A program made the position numbers and the translations under genes. Below are positions 42,990-50,875 of a stretch of 64,000 bases of DNA, in pieces. The notes below the pieces were generated by a model that worked only from the letters and a program-made list of their open reading frames with translations, was not told where the DNA came from and searched no databases. Location: NCBI RefSeq assembly GCF_030317105.1, contig NZ_JASZYG010000008.1, positions 124,001-188,000 on the forward strand, read 5' to 3'. The DNA is from Variovorax brevis. Its GTDB lineage: Bacteria; Pseudomonadota; Gammaproteobacteria; Burkholderiales; Burkholderiaceae_C. Each line of letters opens with the position of its first letter. Within the stretch, counting starts at the first letter, position 1.

Positions 42990-44161
42990 TATCCAAACAG
43001 CCGCTGCTGCCCGGCTCGACGCTGGGCGTTCTGGGTGGCGGCCAGCTGGGGCGCATGTTCGTGCATGCCGCGCAGCAGACCGGCTACTTCACCGTGGTGC
43101 TCGATCCGGACGCGGACAGCCCCGCGGGCCGCGTGAGCCACCACCACATCCATGCCGACTACCTGGACGGCGACGGTCTGGCGCGGCTGTCGCGCTTGTC
43201 CGATGCCGTGACCACCGAGTTTGAAAACGTGCCGGCCCGGGCGCTCGCATCGCTGTCGGGTGACCTGCCGGTGTCGCCGTCGGCCGAAGCGGTGTCCATC
43301 GCGCAGGACCGCGTTCGCGAAAAGGCGCATTTCCAGAGCTGCGGCGTGCCCTGCGCGCCCTATGCCGTCATCGAAACGGCGAGCCAGCTGTCGGCGGTGG
43401 AAGACCAGCTGTTGCCCGGCATCCTCAAGACTGCGCGCATGGGCTATGACGGCAAGGGCCAGCAGCGCGTGGCAACGCGTCCCGAGTTGTCCGCCGCATG
43501 GAAATCAGCCGGCGAAGTGCCCTGCGTGCTGGAAAAGCGCCTTGCCTTGTCCTATGAATGCTCGGTGATCGTGGCGCGTGGCCGCGACGGCTCCGCCGTC
43601 CACTTCCGGCCGCAGCGCAACCTGCATCGCGATGGCGTTCTTGCCGTGACGCAGGCGCATGAAGAAAACATGCCGCCGGACGTGGCCCAGCGCGCGGTCG
43701 ATTCGGCCATGGCACTGGCCAAGGGCCTCGACTATGTCGGCGTGCTGTGCGTCGAATTCTTCGTGTTGCAGGACGGCTCGCTGGTCGTCAACGAAATGGC
43801 GCCGCGACCGCACAACAGCGGGCACTACACCATCGACGCCTGCGACCTGTCGCAGTTCGACCTGCAGGTGCGCACGCTGGCCGGGCTGCCGCTGATGGCG
43901 CCGCGCCAGCACAGCCCTGCGATCATGCTGAACCTCATGGGCGACCTGTGGTTTGCCAAGGGCCCCAACGCGGTGGTGCCGCCGTGGGCAGAGGTGCTGG
44001 CGCTGCCCGGCGCTCATTTGCATCTCTATGGCAAGGAAGATGCGCGCCGCGGCCGGAAGATGGGGCACCTCAACATCACAGCGCCCACCATCGACGCCGT
44101 GCGCGCCACGGCCGAGCGCGCCGCCGACTTGCTCGGCCTGCCGTCGCCTTTCGTGGCCTGA
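42986..44161 (+). CDS. purK: 5-(carboxyamino)imidazole ribonucleotide synthase
   Basis: Makes N5-CAIR from AIR, bicarbonate and ATP. The 391-residue ATP-grasp enzyme starts at a GTG (MISKQPLLPGSTLG) with the nucleotide motif LGVLGGGQLGRMF (about residues 13-25). ATP-grasp segments include ILKTARMGYDGKGQQ, VLEKRLALSYECSV, and LVVNEMAPRPHNSGHY. It overlaps purE, and the Sua5 gene follows after five bases. Confidence 0.97.
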   Translation: MISKQPLLPGSTLGVLGGGQLGRMFVHAAQQTGYFTVVLDPDADSPAGRVSHHHIHADYLDGDGLARLSRLSDAVTTEFENVPARALASLSGDLPVSPSAEAVSIAQDRVREKAHFQSCGVPCAPYAVIETASQLSAVEDQLLPGILKTARMGYDGKGQQRVATRPELSAAWKSAGEVPCVLEKRLALSYECSVIVARGRDGSAVHFRPQRNLHRDGVLAVTQAHEENMPPDVAQRAVDSAMALAKGLDYVGVLCVEFFVLQDGSLVVNEMAPRPHNSGHYTIDACDLSQFDLQVRTLAGLPLMAPRQHSPAIMLNLMGDLWFAKGPNAVVPPWAEVLALPGAHLHLYGKEDARRGRKMGHLNITAPTIDAVRATAERAADLLGLPSPFVA

Positions 44162-44166
44162 GCGTC

Positions 44167-45168
44167 ATGATTCTTGACGGGCAGTCGCCCGGTGCCATCG
44201 AAGAAGCAGCACGCGTGCTGCGTGCGGGCGGGTTGGTCGCCTTTCCGACGGAAACCGTCTACGGGCTGGGCGCCGATGCGACCAACGACGCGGCCGTCGC
44301 CGGCATCTTCAAGGCCAAGGGCCGGCCGAGCGATCATCCGCTGATCGTGCATGTGTGCGCGGGCGAGAAGGGCGACGAGGCGCTGTCGCGCTTTGCGCTG
44401 CCCTTGCCGCCCTTTGCAATGGACCTGGTGCATGCCTTCTGGCCCGGTCCGCTCACCTTGATCGCGGCGCGCCAGTCCGGCGTGGGCGCGGCGGCTGCCG
44501 GCGGACAGGACACCATTGGCCTGCGCTGTCCTTCGCATCCGGTGGCGCAGGCGCTCCTGGTGGCGTGCGCCGAGCATGGCGTGGCGGGTGTGGCGGGTCC
44601 GAGCGCCAATCGCTTCGGGCGCGTGAGCCCGACCACGGCGGCGCACGTGCACGACGAGTTCGGCGACGAATTGCTAATCGTCGACGGTGGTGCCTGCGAA
44701 GTGGGCATCGAATCGACCATCGTCGACTGCAGCCGCGGCGTGCCGGTGCTGCTGCGCCCCGGCGTGATCACCCGCGAGCAGATCGAGGCGGCGTGCGGCG
44801 AGAAGCTGCGCGACAAGAACGACCTTTCCGCGCCCGATCCACGCGCTTCCGGCACGCTCGACGCGCACTACGCGCCAAGCGCCAAGGTGCGCCTGATGGA
44901 CGCCAAGGCGATGCAGACTGGGCTGGAGGTGCTGGGTGCCAATGCCGCGCACATCGCCGTGTGGTCGCGCGCACCGCTCAAGAGCCGCTCGTCACGCGTG
45001 GTGCTGCGGCGCATGCCGGACGATGCGGCCGCGACTGCGCAGCTTCTTTTTGCGGTGCTGCGCGACTTTGACGCGCAGGGCGTCAAGCTCATCTGGGTCG
45101 AGACGCCGCCCGACACGCACGACTGGGAAGGCGTGCGCGACCGGCTGCAACGCGCTGCTGCGTCCTGA
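44167..45168 (+). CDS. L-threonylcarbamoyladenylate synthase (Sua5)
   Basis: Makes threonylcarbamoyl-AMP for t6A modification of tRNA. The 333-residue product has a YrdC domain (about residues 1-205) with AFPTETVYGLGADAT, KGRPSDHPLIVHV, FWPGPLTLIA, and GPSANRFGRVSPTTAAHV. A C-terminal Sua5 domain follows from about 215 after the linker RASGTLDAHYAPS. So this is Sua5 and not the short YrdC. The TsaB gene 2.7 kb downstream belongs to the same pathway. The start at 44167 follows purK closely. Confidence 0.95.
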   Translation: MILDGQSPGAIEEAARVLRAGGLVAFPTETVYGLGADATNDAAVAGIFKAKGRPSDHPLIVHVCAGEKGDEALSRFALPLPPFAMDLVHAFWPGPLTLIAARQSGVGAAAAGGQDTIGLRCPSHPVAQALLVACAEHGVAGVAGPSANRFGRVSPTTAAHVHDEFGDELLIVDGGACEVGIESTIVDCSRGVPVLLRPGVITREQIEAACGEKLRDKNDLSAPDPRASGTLDAHYAPSAKVRLMDAKAMQTGLEVLGANAAHIAVWSRAPLKSRSSRVVLRRMPDDAAATAQLLFAVLRDFDAQGVKLIWVETPPDTHDWEGVRDRLQRAAAS

Positions 45169-45303
45169 AGAAAAGCGACTCGTGCGCCCCGTCACTGCGA
45201 TCGAATGACGCAACTTCGAGGCCTTCGAGCGCGCCGATCCTGCTGTTTCGCAAATTGCGCGCGCCGCCGCGAGGCATAGCGGCGTGGCCAAGGAAGTGGC
45301 CGA

Positions 45304-46791
45304 TCAGTTGTCTTGCGCCGTCCAGTCCACCAGCGCATCGAAGGCATTGCGCGCTGCGGCTGCATTGGCGTGGTTGGCGATGGCGACGAGCACGTAGCGC
45401 CTCCCACTGGCACCATCCACATAGCCGGCGACCCCGGCCACGCCCGCTTCGGGCATCGTCCCCGACTTGAGATGCGCCGCCGCGCCCGAGCGCAGCGCGC
45501 GCTTTCGCAGCGTGCCGTCGACGCCGACGATGGGCAGCGAAGACATCAACTCCGGCATCGCCGGCGAGCGCCAGGCAACCTGCAGCATCCGTCCCAATCC
45601 CTCGGCAGTGACGCGCCCCTCGAGCGACAGGCCCGAGCCGTTGTCGATCACCGGCTGGCCCTGGCCGGTGCCGATGCGGTCGTTCCACCACTGGCGCACG
45701 GTGGCGCGCGCACTGTCGAAGTTGCCCTTGCGCTTGCTTTGCAGCCCCAGCGTGAGGAAGAGCTGGTCGGCCATCACGTTGTTGCTGTATTTGTTGATGT
45801 CGCGGATCACTTCGGCCAGCGGTGGTGAGCTTGCTTCGAAGACGGCCGTCAACCCGGCAGGGACGCGGCCTTCGCGCACCTGCCCCTTGATCTGGCCGCC
45901 CATCTCGCCCCACATGCCGCCGATGGCACGGGCGGCAAAGCTGCGCGGCTCGGGGTACGCCAGCGCCCAGGTCAATTCACCGCAGCCAGAGGGAAAGCTG
46001 CCGCCGAACTGCATGCGCGTCGCCTTGAAATCGGCACGCAACTGCGTTCGCCAGTCGCCGCAGCCGCCGCTGGCAGACGGCGCGATCGGCACCGTGGCCT
46101 GCGTCGTGACGCCGGCCAGCGGCGGATCGTAGGTCACGTGCGCCAGTTGCCCGTTCGGATCGGGCATGAAAGTCATCACGACCGACTTGAAGTTGATCAG
46201 CAGCGCGTCGGCGCCCGCGTTGTACGACTTGAGCGGCCGGCCGTCGAAGGCACCCGGATCGGGCTCGCCGGTGTCGAAGGCACTGCGGTCGAGCACGATG
46301 TCGCCGTTGATCGTCTTGATGCCCAGGCCCTGCACGCGGCGCAGCAAGAGCCAGAGGCGCTCGAGCACCAGCGTGGGATCGCCGCTGCCCTTGATGTAGA
46401 GGTTGCCTTCGAGCGTGTTGCCCTGGATGGGCCCCTCGACGTACACCGGCGTCGACCAGGTGAAGGCCGAGCCGAGCAGGTCCAGCGCCGCATAGGTGGT
46501 CACCAGCTTCATCACGGAGGCCGGGTTGACCTTTTCCTGCGAGCGCCAAGCCAGGCGGGGCGGGCGTTGCTCATCGACGTCGGCCACCAGCATCGTGACG
46601 GCCTCGCGAGGCACCTTGGCGCGGGCCAGGGCGGCATCGACCTCGCGCGGCAAGACTTGCGCCTGCGAGAGGCTTGCATGGCTGAAAAAGCCGAGCGCCA
46701 GCGCCGCGACGGCGCGCCGCGTGAATTGCGCAAACCGGGCAAACCGGGCAATCGGGTCAGACGGGGCAAACAGGGAATAGGCCGTGGGCAT
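45304..46791 (-). CDS. dacB: D-alanyl-D-alanine carboxypeptidase/endopeptidase (PBP4-type)
   Basis: A periplasmic penicillin-binding protein of class C that trims peptide cross-links. The 495-residue product has a signal peptide (hydrophobic AVAALALGFFSHASLSQAQ). The motifs are S92-x-x-K95 in NPASVMKL, S-x-N in KYSNNVMADQ, and K-S-G in HLKSGTMPE in place of KTG. A large inserted domain lies between the first two motifs, as in E. coli PBP4. The ATG at 46791 directly faces the DMT transporter start on the other strand. Confidence 0.93.
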   Translation of the reverse strand: MPTAYSLFAPSDPIARFARFAQFTRRAVAALALGFFSHASLSQAQVLPREVDAALARAKVPREAVTMLVADVDEQRPPRLAWRSQEKVNPASVMKLVTTYAALDLLGSAFTWSTPVYVEGPIQGNTLEGNLYIKGSGDPTLVLERLWLLLRRVQGLGIKTINGDIVLDRSAFDTGEPDPGAFDGRPLKSYNAGADALLINFKSVVMTFMPDPNGQLAHVTYDPPLAGVTTQATVPIAPSASGGCGDWRTQLRADFKATRMQFGGSFPSGCGELTWALAYPEPRSFAARAIGGMWGEMGGQIKGQVREGRVPAGLTAVFEASSPPLAEVIRDINKYSNNVMADQLFLTLGLQSKRKGNFDSARATVRQWWNDRIGTGQGQPVIDNGSGLSLEGRVTAEGLGRMLQVAWRSPAMPELMSSLPIVGVDGTLRKRALRSGAAAHLKSGTMPEAGVAGVAGYVDGASGRRYVLVAIANHANAAAARNAFDALVDWTAQDN

Positions 46792-46825
46792 GCGCCGGAT
46801 TATCCCGGCCTCGATAATCGGCAGG

Positions 46826-47842
46826 ATGCCCGCCACCCCTTCGTCGACCCGCCTTTCGCCCCGCGCTATCGGCATCGGTGCGGCAGTCATCACCGTCGTG
46901 GTGTGGACCGCCTTCATCGTCATCGCCCGCGCATCGGCCGCCCGATCGCTGACGCCCTTCGACATCACCTTTGCGCGCGTCTGCGGCGCCAGCCTGTTCC
47001 TGCTGCCAGCAGGCTTCTGGCTGGTGACGAAGGCGCGCCGGACCGATCCTGCGGCGGGCTCGCTCTTCGGCCTGTCGCCGCTGCCGCTTCGCATCACCGC
47101 CATTGCGGGTGCGCTGGGCGGCGTGGCCTATGCCGTGTTGGCGTACGCCGGTTTTTTCTACGCGCCGGCGGCGCACGCTTCGGTGCTCATGCCCGGGAGC
47201 CTGCCGTTGTGGACCGCCTTGCTGGCCGCATGGTTCCTGCGCGACCGCATCACGCCTGCACGGGCGCTGGGCCTGGCCCTCATCGTGGCGGGGGATCTGC
47301 TCGTGGGTGGGCGCAGCCTGCTGAACGCCTTTGAGGGCGGCGAGGTATGGAAGGGCGACCTGCTTTTCATGAGCGCTGCCTTTTGCTGGGCCTGCTACAG
47401 CGTGCTGGCGCGGCGCCACGGGCTCGACGCGGTGCGCGCCACCATCGCGCTGACCGTTTTTGCTTTCATGACCTATGTGCCGGTGTACCTGCTGATCATC
47501 GCGGCGGGATGGGTCAACTCCCACATCGGCACCGCGCCCTGGGGTGAGTTCGCCTTTCAGATGTTCTTCCAGGGCGTTGGCTCGGTGGTGATTTCTGGCA
47601 TCACGTTCACGCGGATGATCCAGCACTTCGGGCCGGTGCGCTCGACCATGATCACGGCCGTCGTTCCGGGCCTTTCGGCGCTGGGCGCGGTGATTTTCCT
47701 GGATGAGCCGCTTTACTGGAACCTGATCGCCGGCTTGCTGCTGGTCACGGCGGGCATCCTGTTCGGGGTGCAGAAAGCTGCCGCCGGCAAGGTTGCGGCG
47801 GCCGCCAGCGTGCCGCGCGTGGCGGGGCAGGCCGACGCATGA
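46826..47842 (+). CDS. DMT-family (EamA) transporter
   Basis: A 338-residue inner-membrane protein with about ten hydrophobic segments arranged as two EamA repeats, including FDITFARVCGASLFLLPAG and the second-repeat FGPVRSTMITAVVPGLSALG and EPLYWNLIAGLLLVTAGI. Family members export metabolites such as amino acids. The start is uncertain: an earlier in-frame ATG at 46790 would overlap the dacB start, so I took ATG 46826. The stop overlaps the tsaB start in ATGA. Confidence 0.85.
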   Translation: MPATPSSTRLSPRAIGIGAAVITVVVWTAFIVIARASAARSLTPFDITFARVCGASLFLLPAGFWLVTKARRTDPAAGSLFGLSPLPLRITAIAGALGGVAYAVLAYAGFFYAPAAHASVLMPGSLPLWTALLAAWFLRDRITPARALGLALIVAGDLLVGGRSLLNAFEGGEVWKGDLLFMSAAFCWACYSVLARRHGLDAVRATIALTVFAFMTYVPVYLLIIAAGWVNSHIGTAPWGEFAFQMFFQGVGSVVISGITFTRMIQHFGPVRSTMITAVVPGLSALGAVIFLDEPLYWNLIAGLLLVTAGILFGVQKAAAGKVAAAASVPRVAGQADA

Positions 47843-48528
47843 CGGCCGTACGGCTTCTGGCCTTCGACACCAGCACGGAAACCCTGTCCGTGGCCTTGCG
47901 CCATGGCGACGACGTCGTCGAACGCAACAGCGCCGGCGGCGCGCAGGCGTCCAGCACGCTGATTCCCGCAATCCAGTCGCTGCTGGCCGAGGCGGGCCTG
48001 CGACTGCGCGACCTCGACGCCATCGCCTTCGGGCGGGGACCGGGCTCCTTCACCGGATTGCGCACGGCCTGCTCGGTGGCGCAGGGGCTGGGCTTTGGCG
48101 CGGGCGTGCCGCTGCTGCCCATCGACACGCTGCATGCCGTGGCCGAAGATGCGCGCCATCGTTTCGGCGTGGACCGCGTGGTGGCGGTGCTCGATGCGCG
48201 CATGGATCAGGTCTACGCGGCGCCGTATGACTTCAGCGGAGATGGCGCTTGCGACGCCGAGCCCCGACTGCTGGCGCCGGAAGAGGTCCAGGTGCCGGCA
48301 GGCTGGGTGCTGGCCGGCAACGCCTTCGATGCCTACGGCGAGCGTCTGCCGGCTGCGGCCGCGCGCCATCCGGCCCTGCCGGGCGCGGCGGCGATGCTGC
48401 GGCTGGCCCCCGCCCTGCTGGCCGCCGGCTGCACGGTGGCGCCGTCGGATGCATGGCCTCTCTACGTTCGCGATAAAGTGGCGCAAACCACGGCAGAACG
48501 GGCCGCGGCCAAGCATCCAGCAGCATGA
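47839..48528 (+). CDS. tsaB: TsaB, dimerisation subunit of the tRNA t6A synthase
   Basis: Works with TsaD and TsaE to put threonylcarbamoyl on A37 of tRNAs that read ANN codons; TsaC/Sua5 supplies the intermediate. The 229-residue product has LLAFDTSTETLSVALRH at the N-terminus and IAFGRGPGSFTGLRTACSVAQGL, the TsaB signature. It is translationally coupled on both sides by ATGA overlaps, to the DMT gene before it and rimI after it. Confidence 0.95.
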   Translation: MTAVRLLAFDTSTETLSVALRHGDDVVERNSAGGAQASSTLIPAIQSLLAEAGLRLRDLDAIAFGRGPGSFTGLRTACSVAQGLGFGAGVPLLPIDTLHAVAEDARHRFGVDRVVAVLDARMDQVYAAPYDFSGDGACDAEPRLLAPEEVQVPAGWVLAGNAFDAYGERLPAAAARHPALPGAAAMLRLAPALLAAGCTVAPSDAWPLYVRDKVAQTTAERAAAKHPAA

Positions 48529-49025
48529 GCGCCATCCTCCAGTCCTTCGAAGCCCGCCTCGAGCCCATCACCATGGATTGGCTCGACGCCGTCTGCGCGA
48601 TTGAAAACAGCGCCTACACCCACCCGTGGACGCGCGCCAACTTCACCGATTCGCTGAGCGTGGGCTACCACTGCCAGATGCTGATCGCCGGCGACACCCT
48701 GCTGGGCTATTTCGTGGCGATGAAGGGCGTGGACGAGGTGCACCTGCTCAACATCACCGTCGCGCCGGCGCACCAGCGTCAAGGCTGGGCGCCCCTGATG
48801 CTCGAAGCACTTGCCGGCTGGGCGCGTTCGCAAGCTGCCCTGTGGCTGTGGCTGGAGGTGCGCGCCAGCAACCAGCGCGCCATCGACATCTACACGCGCA
48901 ACGGATTCCGCCGCGTGGGCGTTCGCAAGGGCTACTACCCCGCGCTGGAAAACCGCCGGGAAGACGCTGTCGTCATGAGCCTGCGGCTGGACGAGACCGG
49001 AACCGCCTGGGGCGCACTGAAATGA
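48525..49025 (+). CDS. rimI: Ribosomal-protein alanine N-acetyltransferase
   Basis: A GNAT acetyltransferase of 166 residues, the family length. It would acetylate the N-terminal alanine of ribosomal protein bS18. ENSAYTHPWTRANFTDSL near residue 27, the acetyl-CoA loop VAPAHQRQGWAPLML, and VRASNQRAIDIYTRNGFRRVG are typical of RimI. The usual GxG in the loop is QGWAP, a slight variant. It overlaps tsaB by ATGA, the conserved order tsaB-rimI. Confidence 0.92.
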   Translation: MSAILQSFEARLEPITMDWLDAVCAIENSAYTHPWTRANFTDSLSVGYHCQMLIAGDTLLGYFVAMKGVDEVHLLNITVAPAHQRQGWAPLMLEALAGWARSQAALWLWLEVRASNQRAIDIYTRNGFRRVGVRKGYYPALENRREDAVVMSLRLDETGTAWGALK

Positions 49026-49813
49026 CAGACCTCGTGACGGCCCCGAATACGCTGAACCTCGACAAGCGTCAACGCGAGATGCTGGAGGCGATGGGCATCA
49101 AGGTCTGGTGGCCGGAGACGCCGACCGCCTTTGCTGCGACAGAGCCGCCCGTCAAGGAGCCTGAACCGCGCCCCGTGCCCGTGCGCGATCCGCCTGCGCC
49201 GTCGAGGCCCGAACCGGTGGAGGAGCCCAAGGCGCCGCCCGCACCTTCCGCTGCACCAACCCGCCAACCCGTCACAGCCGCGTCGCAAGGCGCCTCCGGC
49301 GTGCTGGTCGATGCGCCGCGGCGTCTCTACGGCGGCCAGGACGAAGCAGTCCGCGGTGGCTGGCTGATCGTCGCCGACATGGCGCCGGACACGCTCGGCC
49401 GTTATGCCGCACCCTTCGACGGCGACGAAGGCCGCTTGCTGGACAACATGCTGCGCGCCCTGCAACTCCACAGTGGCGCCGCGCCTGTGCATCTGGTGCG
49501 GACACACCGTGGCACCACCTCGGCGGGCGACGGATTGCCACGGCCCTTCGAAGAGGCATTCGCGCCGCAAATGGAACCGCTCTCGCCGCGCGTGGTACTG
49601 GCCCTGGGTCCGCTGGCTGCGCAGAGCCTGCTGCAGCGCGCCGGGCCGATCGGCAAGCTGCGCGGCGAAGTCGTGCCGCTGGCGTTGCTGCCGGGCGCCC
49701 ACGTGGTTGCGACTTACCACCCGGCGTACCTGCTGCGCGCCGGTGCGGACAAGTCCAAGGCGTGGGCCGACCTGTGCCTTGCGGCGGCAGTGTTTGAGCG
49801 CGGCGCGAGTTAG
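49022..49813 (+). CDS. Uracil-DNA-glycosylase-superfamily protein with degenerate catalytic motif
   Basis: A 263-residue protein. The first 30 residues (LDKRQREMLEAMGIKVWWP) are a short helix, then residues 35-90 are a proline-rich, low-complexity linker. The C-terminal 170 residues resemble family 4 UDG: PFDGDEGRLLDNMLRAL in place of the usual PFVGRAGQLLD, and ATYHPAYLLR as the second motif. The first motif, GEAPG-x-x-E, reads VADMAPDTLG, and the four Fe-S cysteines are absent, so base excision as in classical UDG is doubtful. It overlaps rimI by ATGA. Confidence 0.75.
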   Translation: MTDLVTAPNTLNLDKRQREMLEAMGIKVWWPETPTAFAATEPPVKEPEPRPVPVRDPPAPSRPEPVEEPKAPPAPSAAPTRQPVTAASQGASGVLVDAPRRLYGGQDEAVRGGWLIVADMAPDTLGRYAAPFDGDEGRLLDNMLRALQLHSGAAPVHLVRTHRGTTSAGDGLPRPFEEAFAPQMEPLSPRVVLALGPLAAQSLLQRAGPIGKLRGEVVPLALLPGAHVVATYHPAYLLRAGADKSKAWADLCLAAAVFERGAS

Positions 49814-49861
49814 AGCGTCAACAGAGCGTCCGACGGCGCCGCTCGAAAAAGGGGTGCCGCC

Positions 49862-49867
49862 TAAAAT
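49862..49867 (+). promoter_or_regulatory. Candidate -10 box (TAAAAT) for a leaderless pyrF transcript
   Basis: TAAAAT ends six bases before the ATG at 49874, and nothing resembling a Shine-Dalgarno sequence lies between (CCCGGC). The -35 region is not convincing. Confidence 0.35.
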
Positions 49868-49873
49868 CCCGGC

Positions 49874-50698
49874 ATGACTTTCCTTGAACAGCTGCGCGGT
49901 GCCGCCCAGCAAAACCGCTCGATGCTGTGCGTCGGCCTCGATCCGGAACCCACGCGATTTCCGGGTGCCCTCAAGGGCGACGCGACCCGAATCTATGACT
50001 TCTGCGCCCGCATCGTCGATGCCACCGCCGACCTGGTGATCGCCTTCAAGCCCCAGATTGCCTACTTTGCGGCGCACCGGGCGGAAGACCAACTGGAAAA
50101 GCTCATGGAACACATGCGCCGCAACGCACCGCATGTGCCGGTCATTCTGGACGCCAAGCGCGGCGACATCGGGTCCACCGCCGAGCAGTACGCCATCGAG
50201 GCCTTCGAGCGCTACGGGGCGGATGCGGTCACGCTTTCGCCCTTCATGGGATTCGATTCGGTGTCGCCCTATCTCAAATATGAAGGCAAGGGCGCCTTCC
50301 TGCTGTGCCGCACCAGTAACCCGGGCGGCGACGACCTGCAGGCGCAGCGCCTGGCCAGCGTGCCGGGCGAGCCCTTGTTGTATGAACATGTTGCCCAATT
50401 GGCGCAGGGGCCGTGGAATCTGAACGGCCAACTGGGCCTCGTCGTGGGCGCGACCTACCCTGCGGAGATCGAGCGCGTGCGTGCGCTGGCGCCCACGTTG
50501 CCGCTGCTGATCCCCGGCGTGGGCGCGCAAGGAGGCGATGCGGTCGCCACTGTCAAGGCCGGCTGGCGGCCGGATGCGCCGATCATCGTCAATTCATCAC
50601 GCGCAGTGATTTATTCGTCGTCGGGCGACGACTTCGCCGAGGCCGCCCGCCGCCAGGCAACGCGCACGCGCGACGAACTCGAAGCGGCGCGCGCCTGA
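49874..50698 (+). CDS. pyrF: Orotidine 5'-phosphate decarboxylase
   Basis: Makes UMP in the last step of pyrimidine synthesis. The 274-residue product is of the longer type 2 PyrF group. It has SMLCVGLDPEPTRFP, IAFKPQIAYFAAH, the catalytic block VILDAKRGDIGSTAEQYA with the D-x-K-x-x-D residues, and LIPGVGAQGGD. The length is normal for this type. No frameshift. Confidence 0.96.
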   Translation: MTFLEQLRGAAQQNRSMLCVGLDPEPTRFPGALKGDATRIYDFCARIVDATADLVIAFKPQIAYFAAHRAEDQLEKLMEHMRRNAPHVPVILDAKRGDIGSTAEQYAIEAFERYGADAVTLSPFMGFDSVSPYLKYEGKGAFLLCRTSNPGGDDLQAQRLASVPGEPLLYEHVAQLAQGPWNLNGQLGLVVGATYPAEIERVRALAPTLPLLIPGVGAQGGDAVATVKAGWRPDAPIIVNSSRAVIYSSSGDDFAEAARRQATRTRDELEAARA

Positions 50699-50842
50699 TC
50701 CTGGCGTTCGGGCCCGCGCGGGCCTGTACTGTGTGTCAGGGACTGTAAAAGTCACTGGGCCTTACAGACCCCGAATTTCTCCCACTTAGAGTCGCCGCCG
50801 AGGTCGGTCAGCCACCCACGTGGCACCGGCCTCAAGCGTCGG

Positions 50843-50858
50843 GGGTGCCTTCGCACCC
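50843..50858 (+). promoter_or_regulatory. Leader hairpin before the first DUF1800 gene
   Basis: GGGTGC and GCACCC pair around the loop CTTC, just upstream of the Shine-Dalgarno AAAGGGAG (50865-50872) and the ATG at 50876. It could affect translation; no T-tract follows, so it is not a terminator. Confidence 0.4.
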
Positions 50859-50875
50859 GGTACCAAAGGGAGTCC

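Noticed and set aside
45169..45303. A tRNA or small RNA between the Sua5 gene and dacB
   Set aside because: Only short GC-rich pairings are present; I could not fold a cloverleaf with a T-loop GTTCGA consensus.
50711..50724. The palindrome GGCCCGCGCGGGCC after pyrF as a terminator
   Set aside because: There is no T-tract or A-rich flank on either strand, so I do not call it a terminator, though it could slow transcription.
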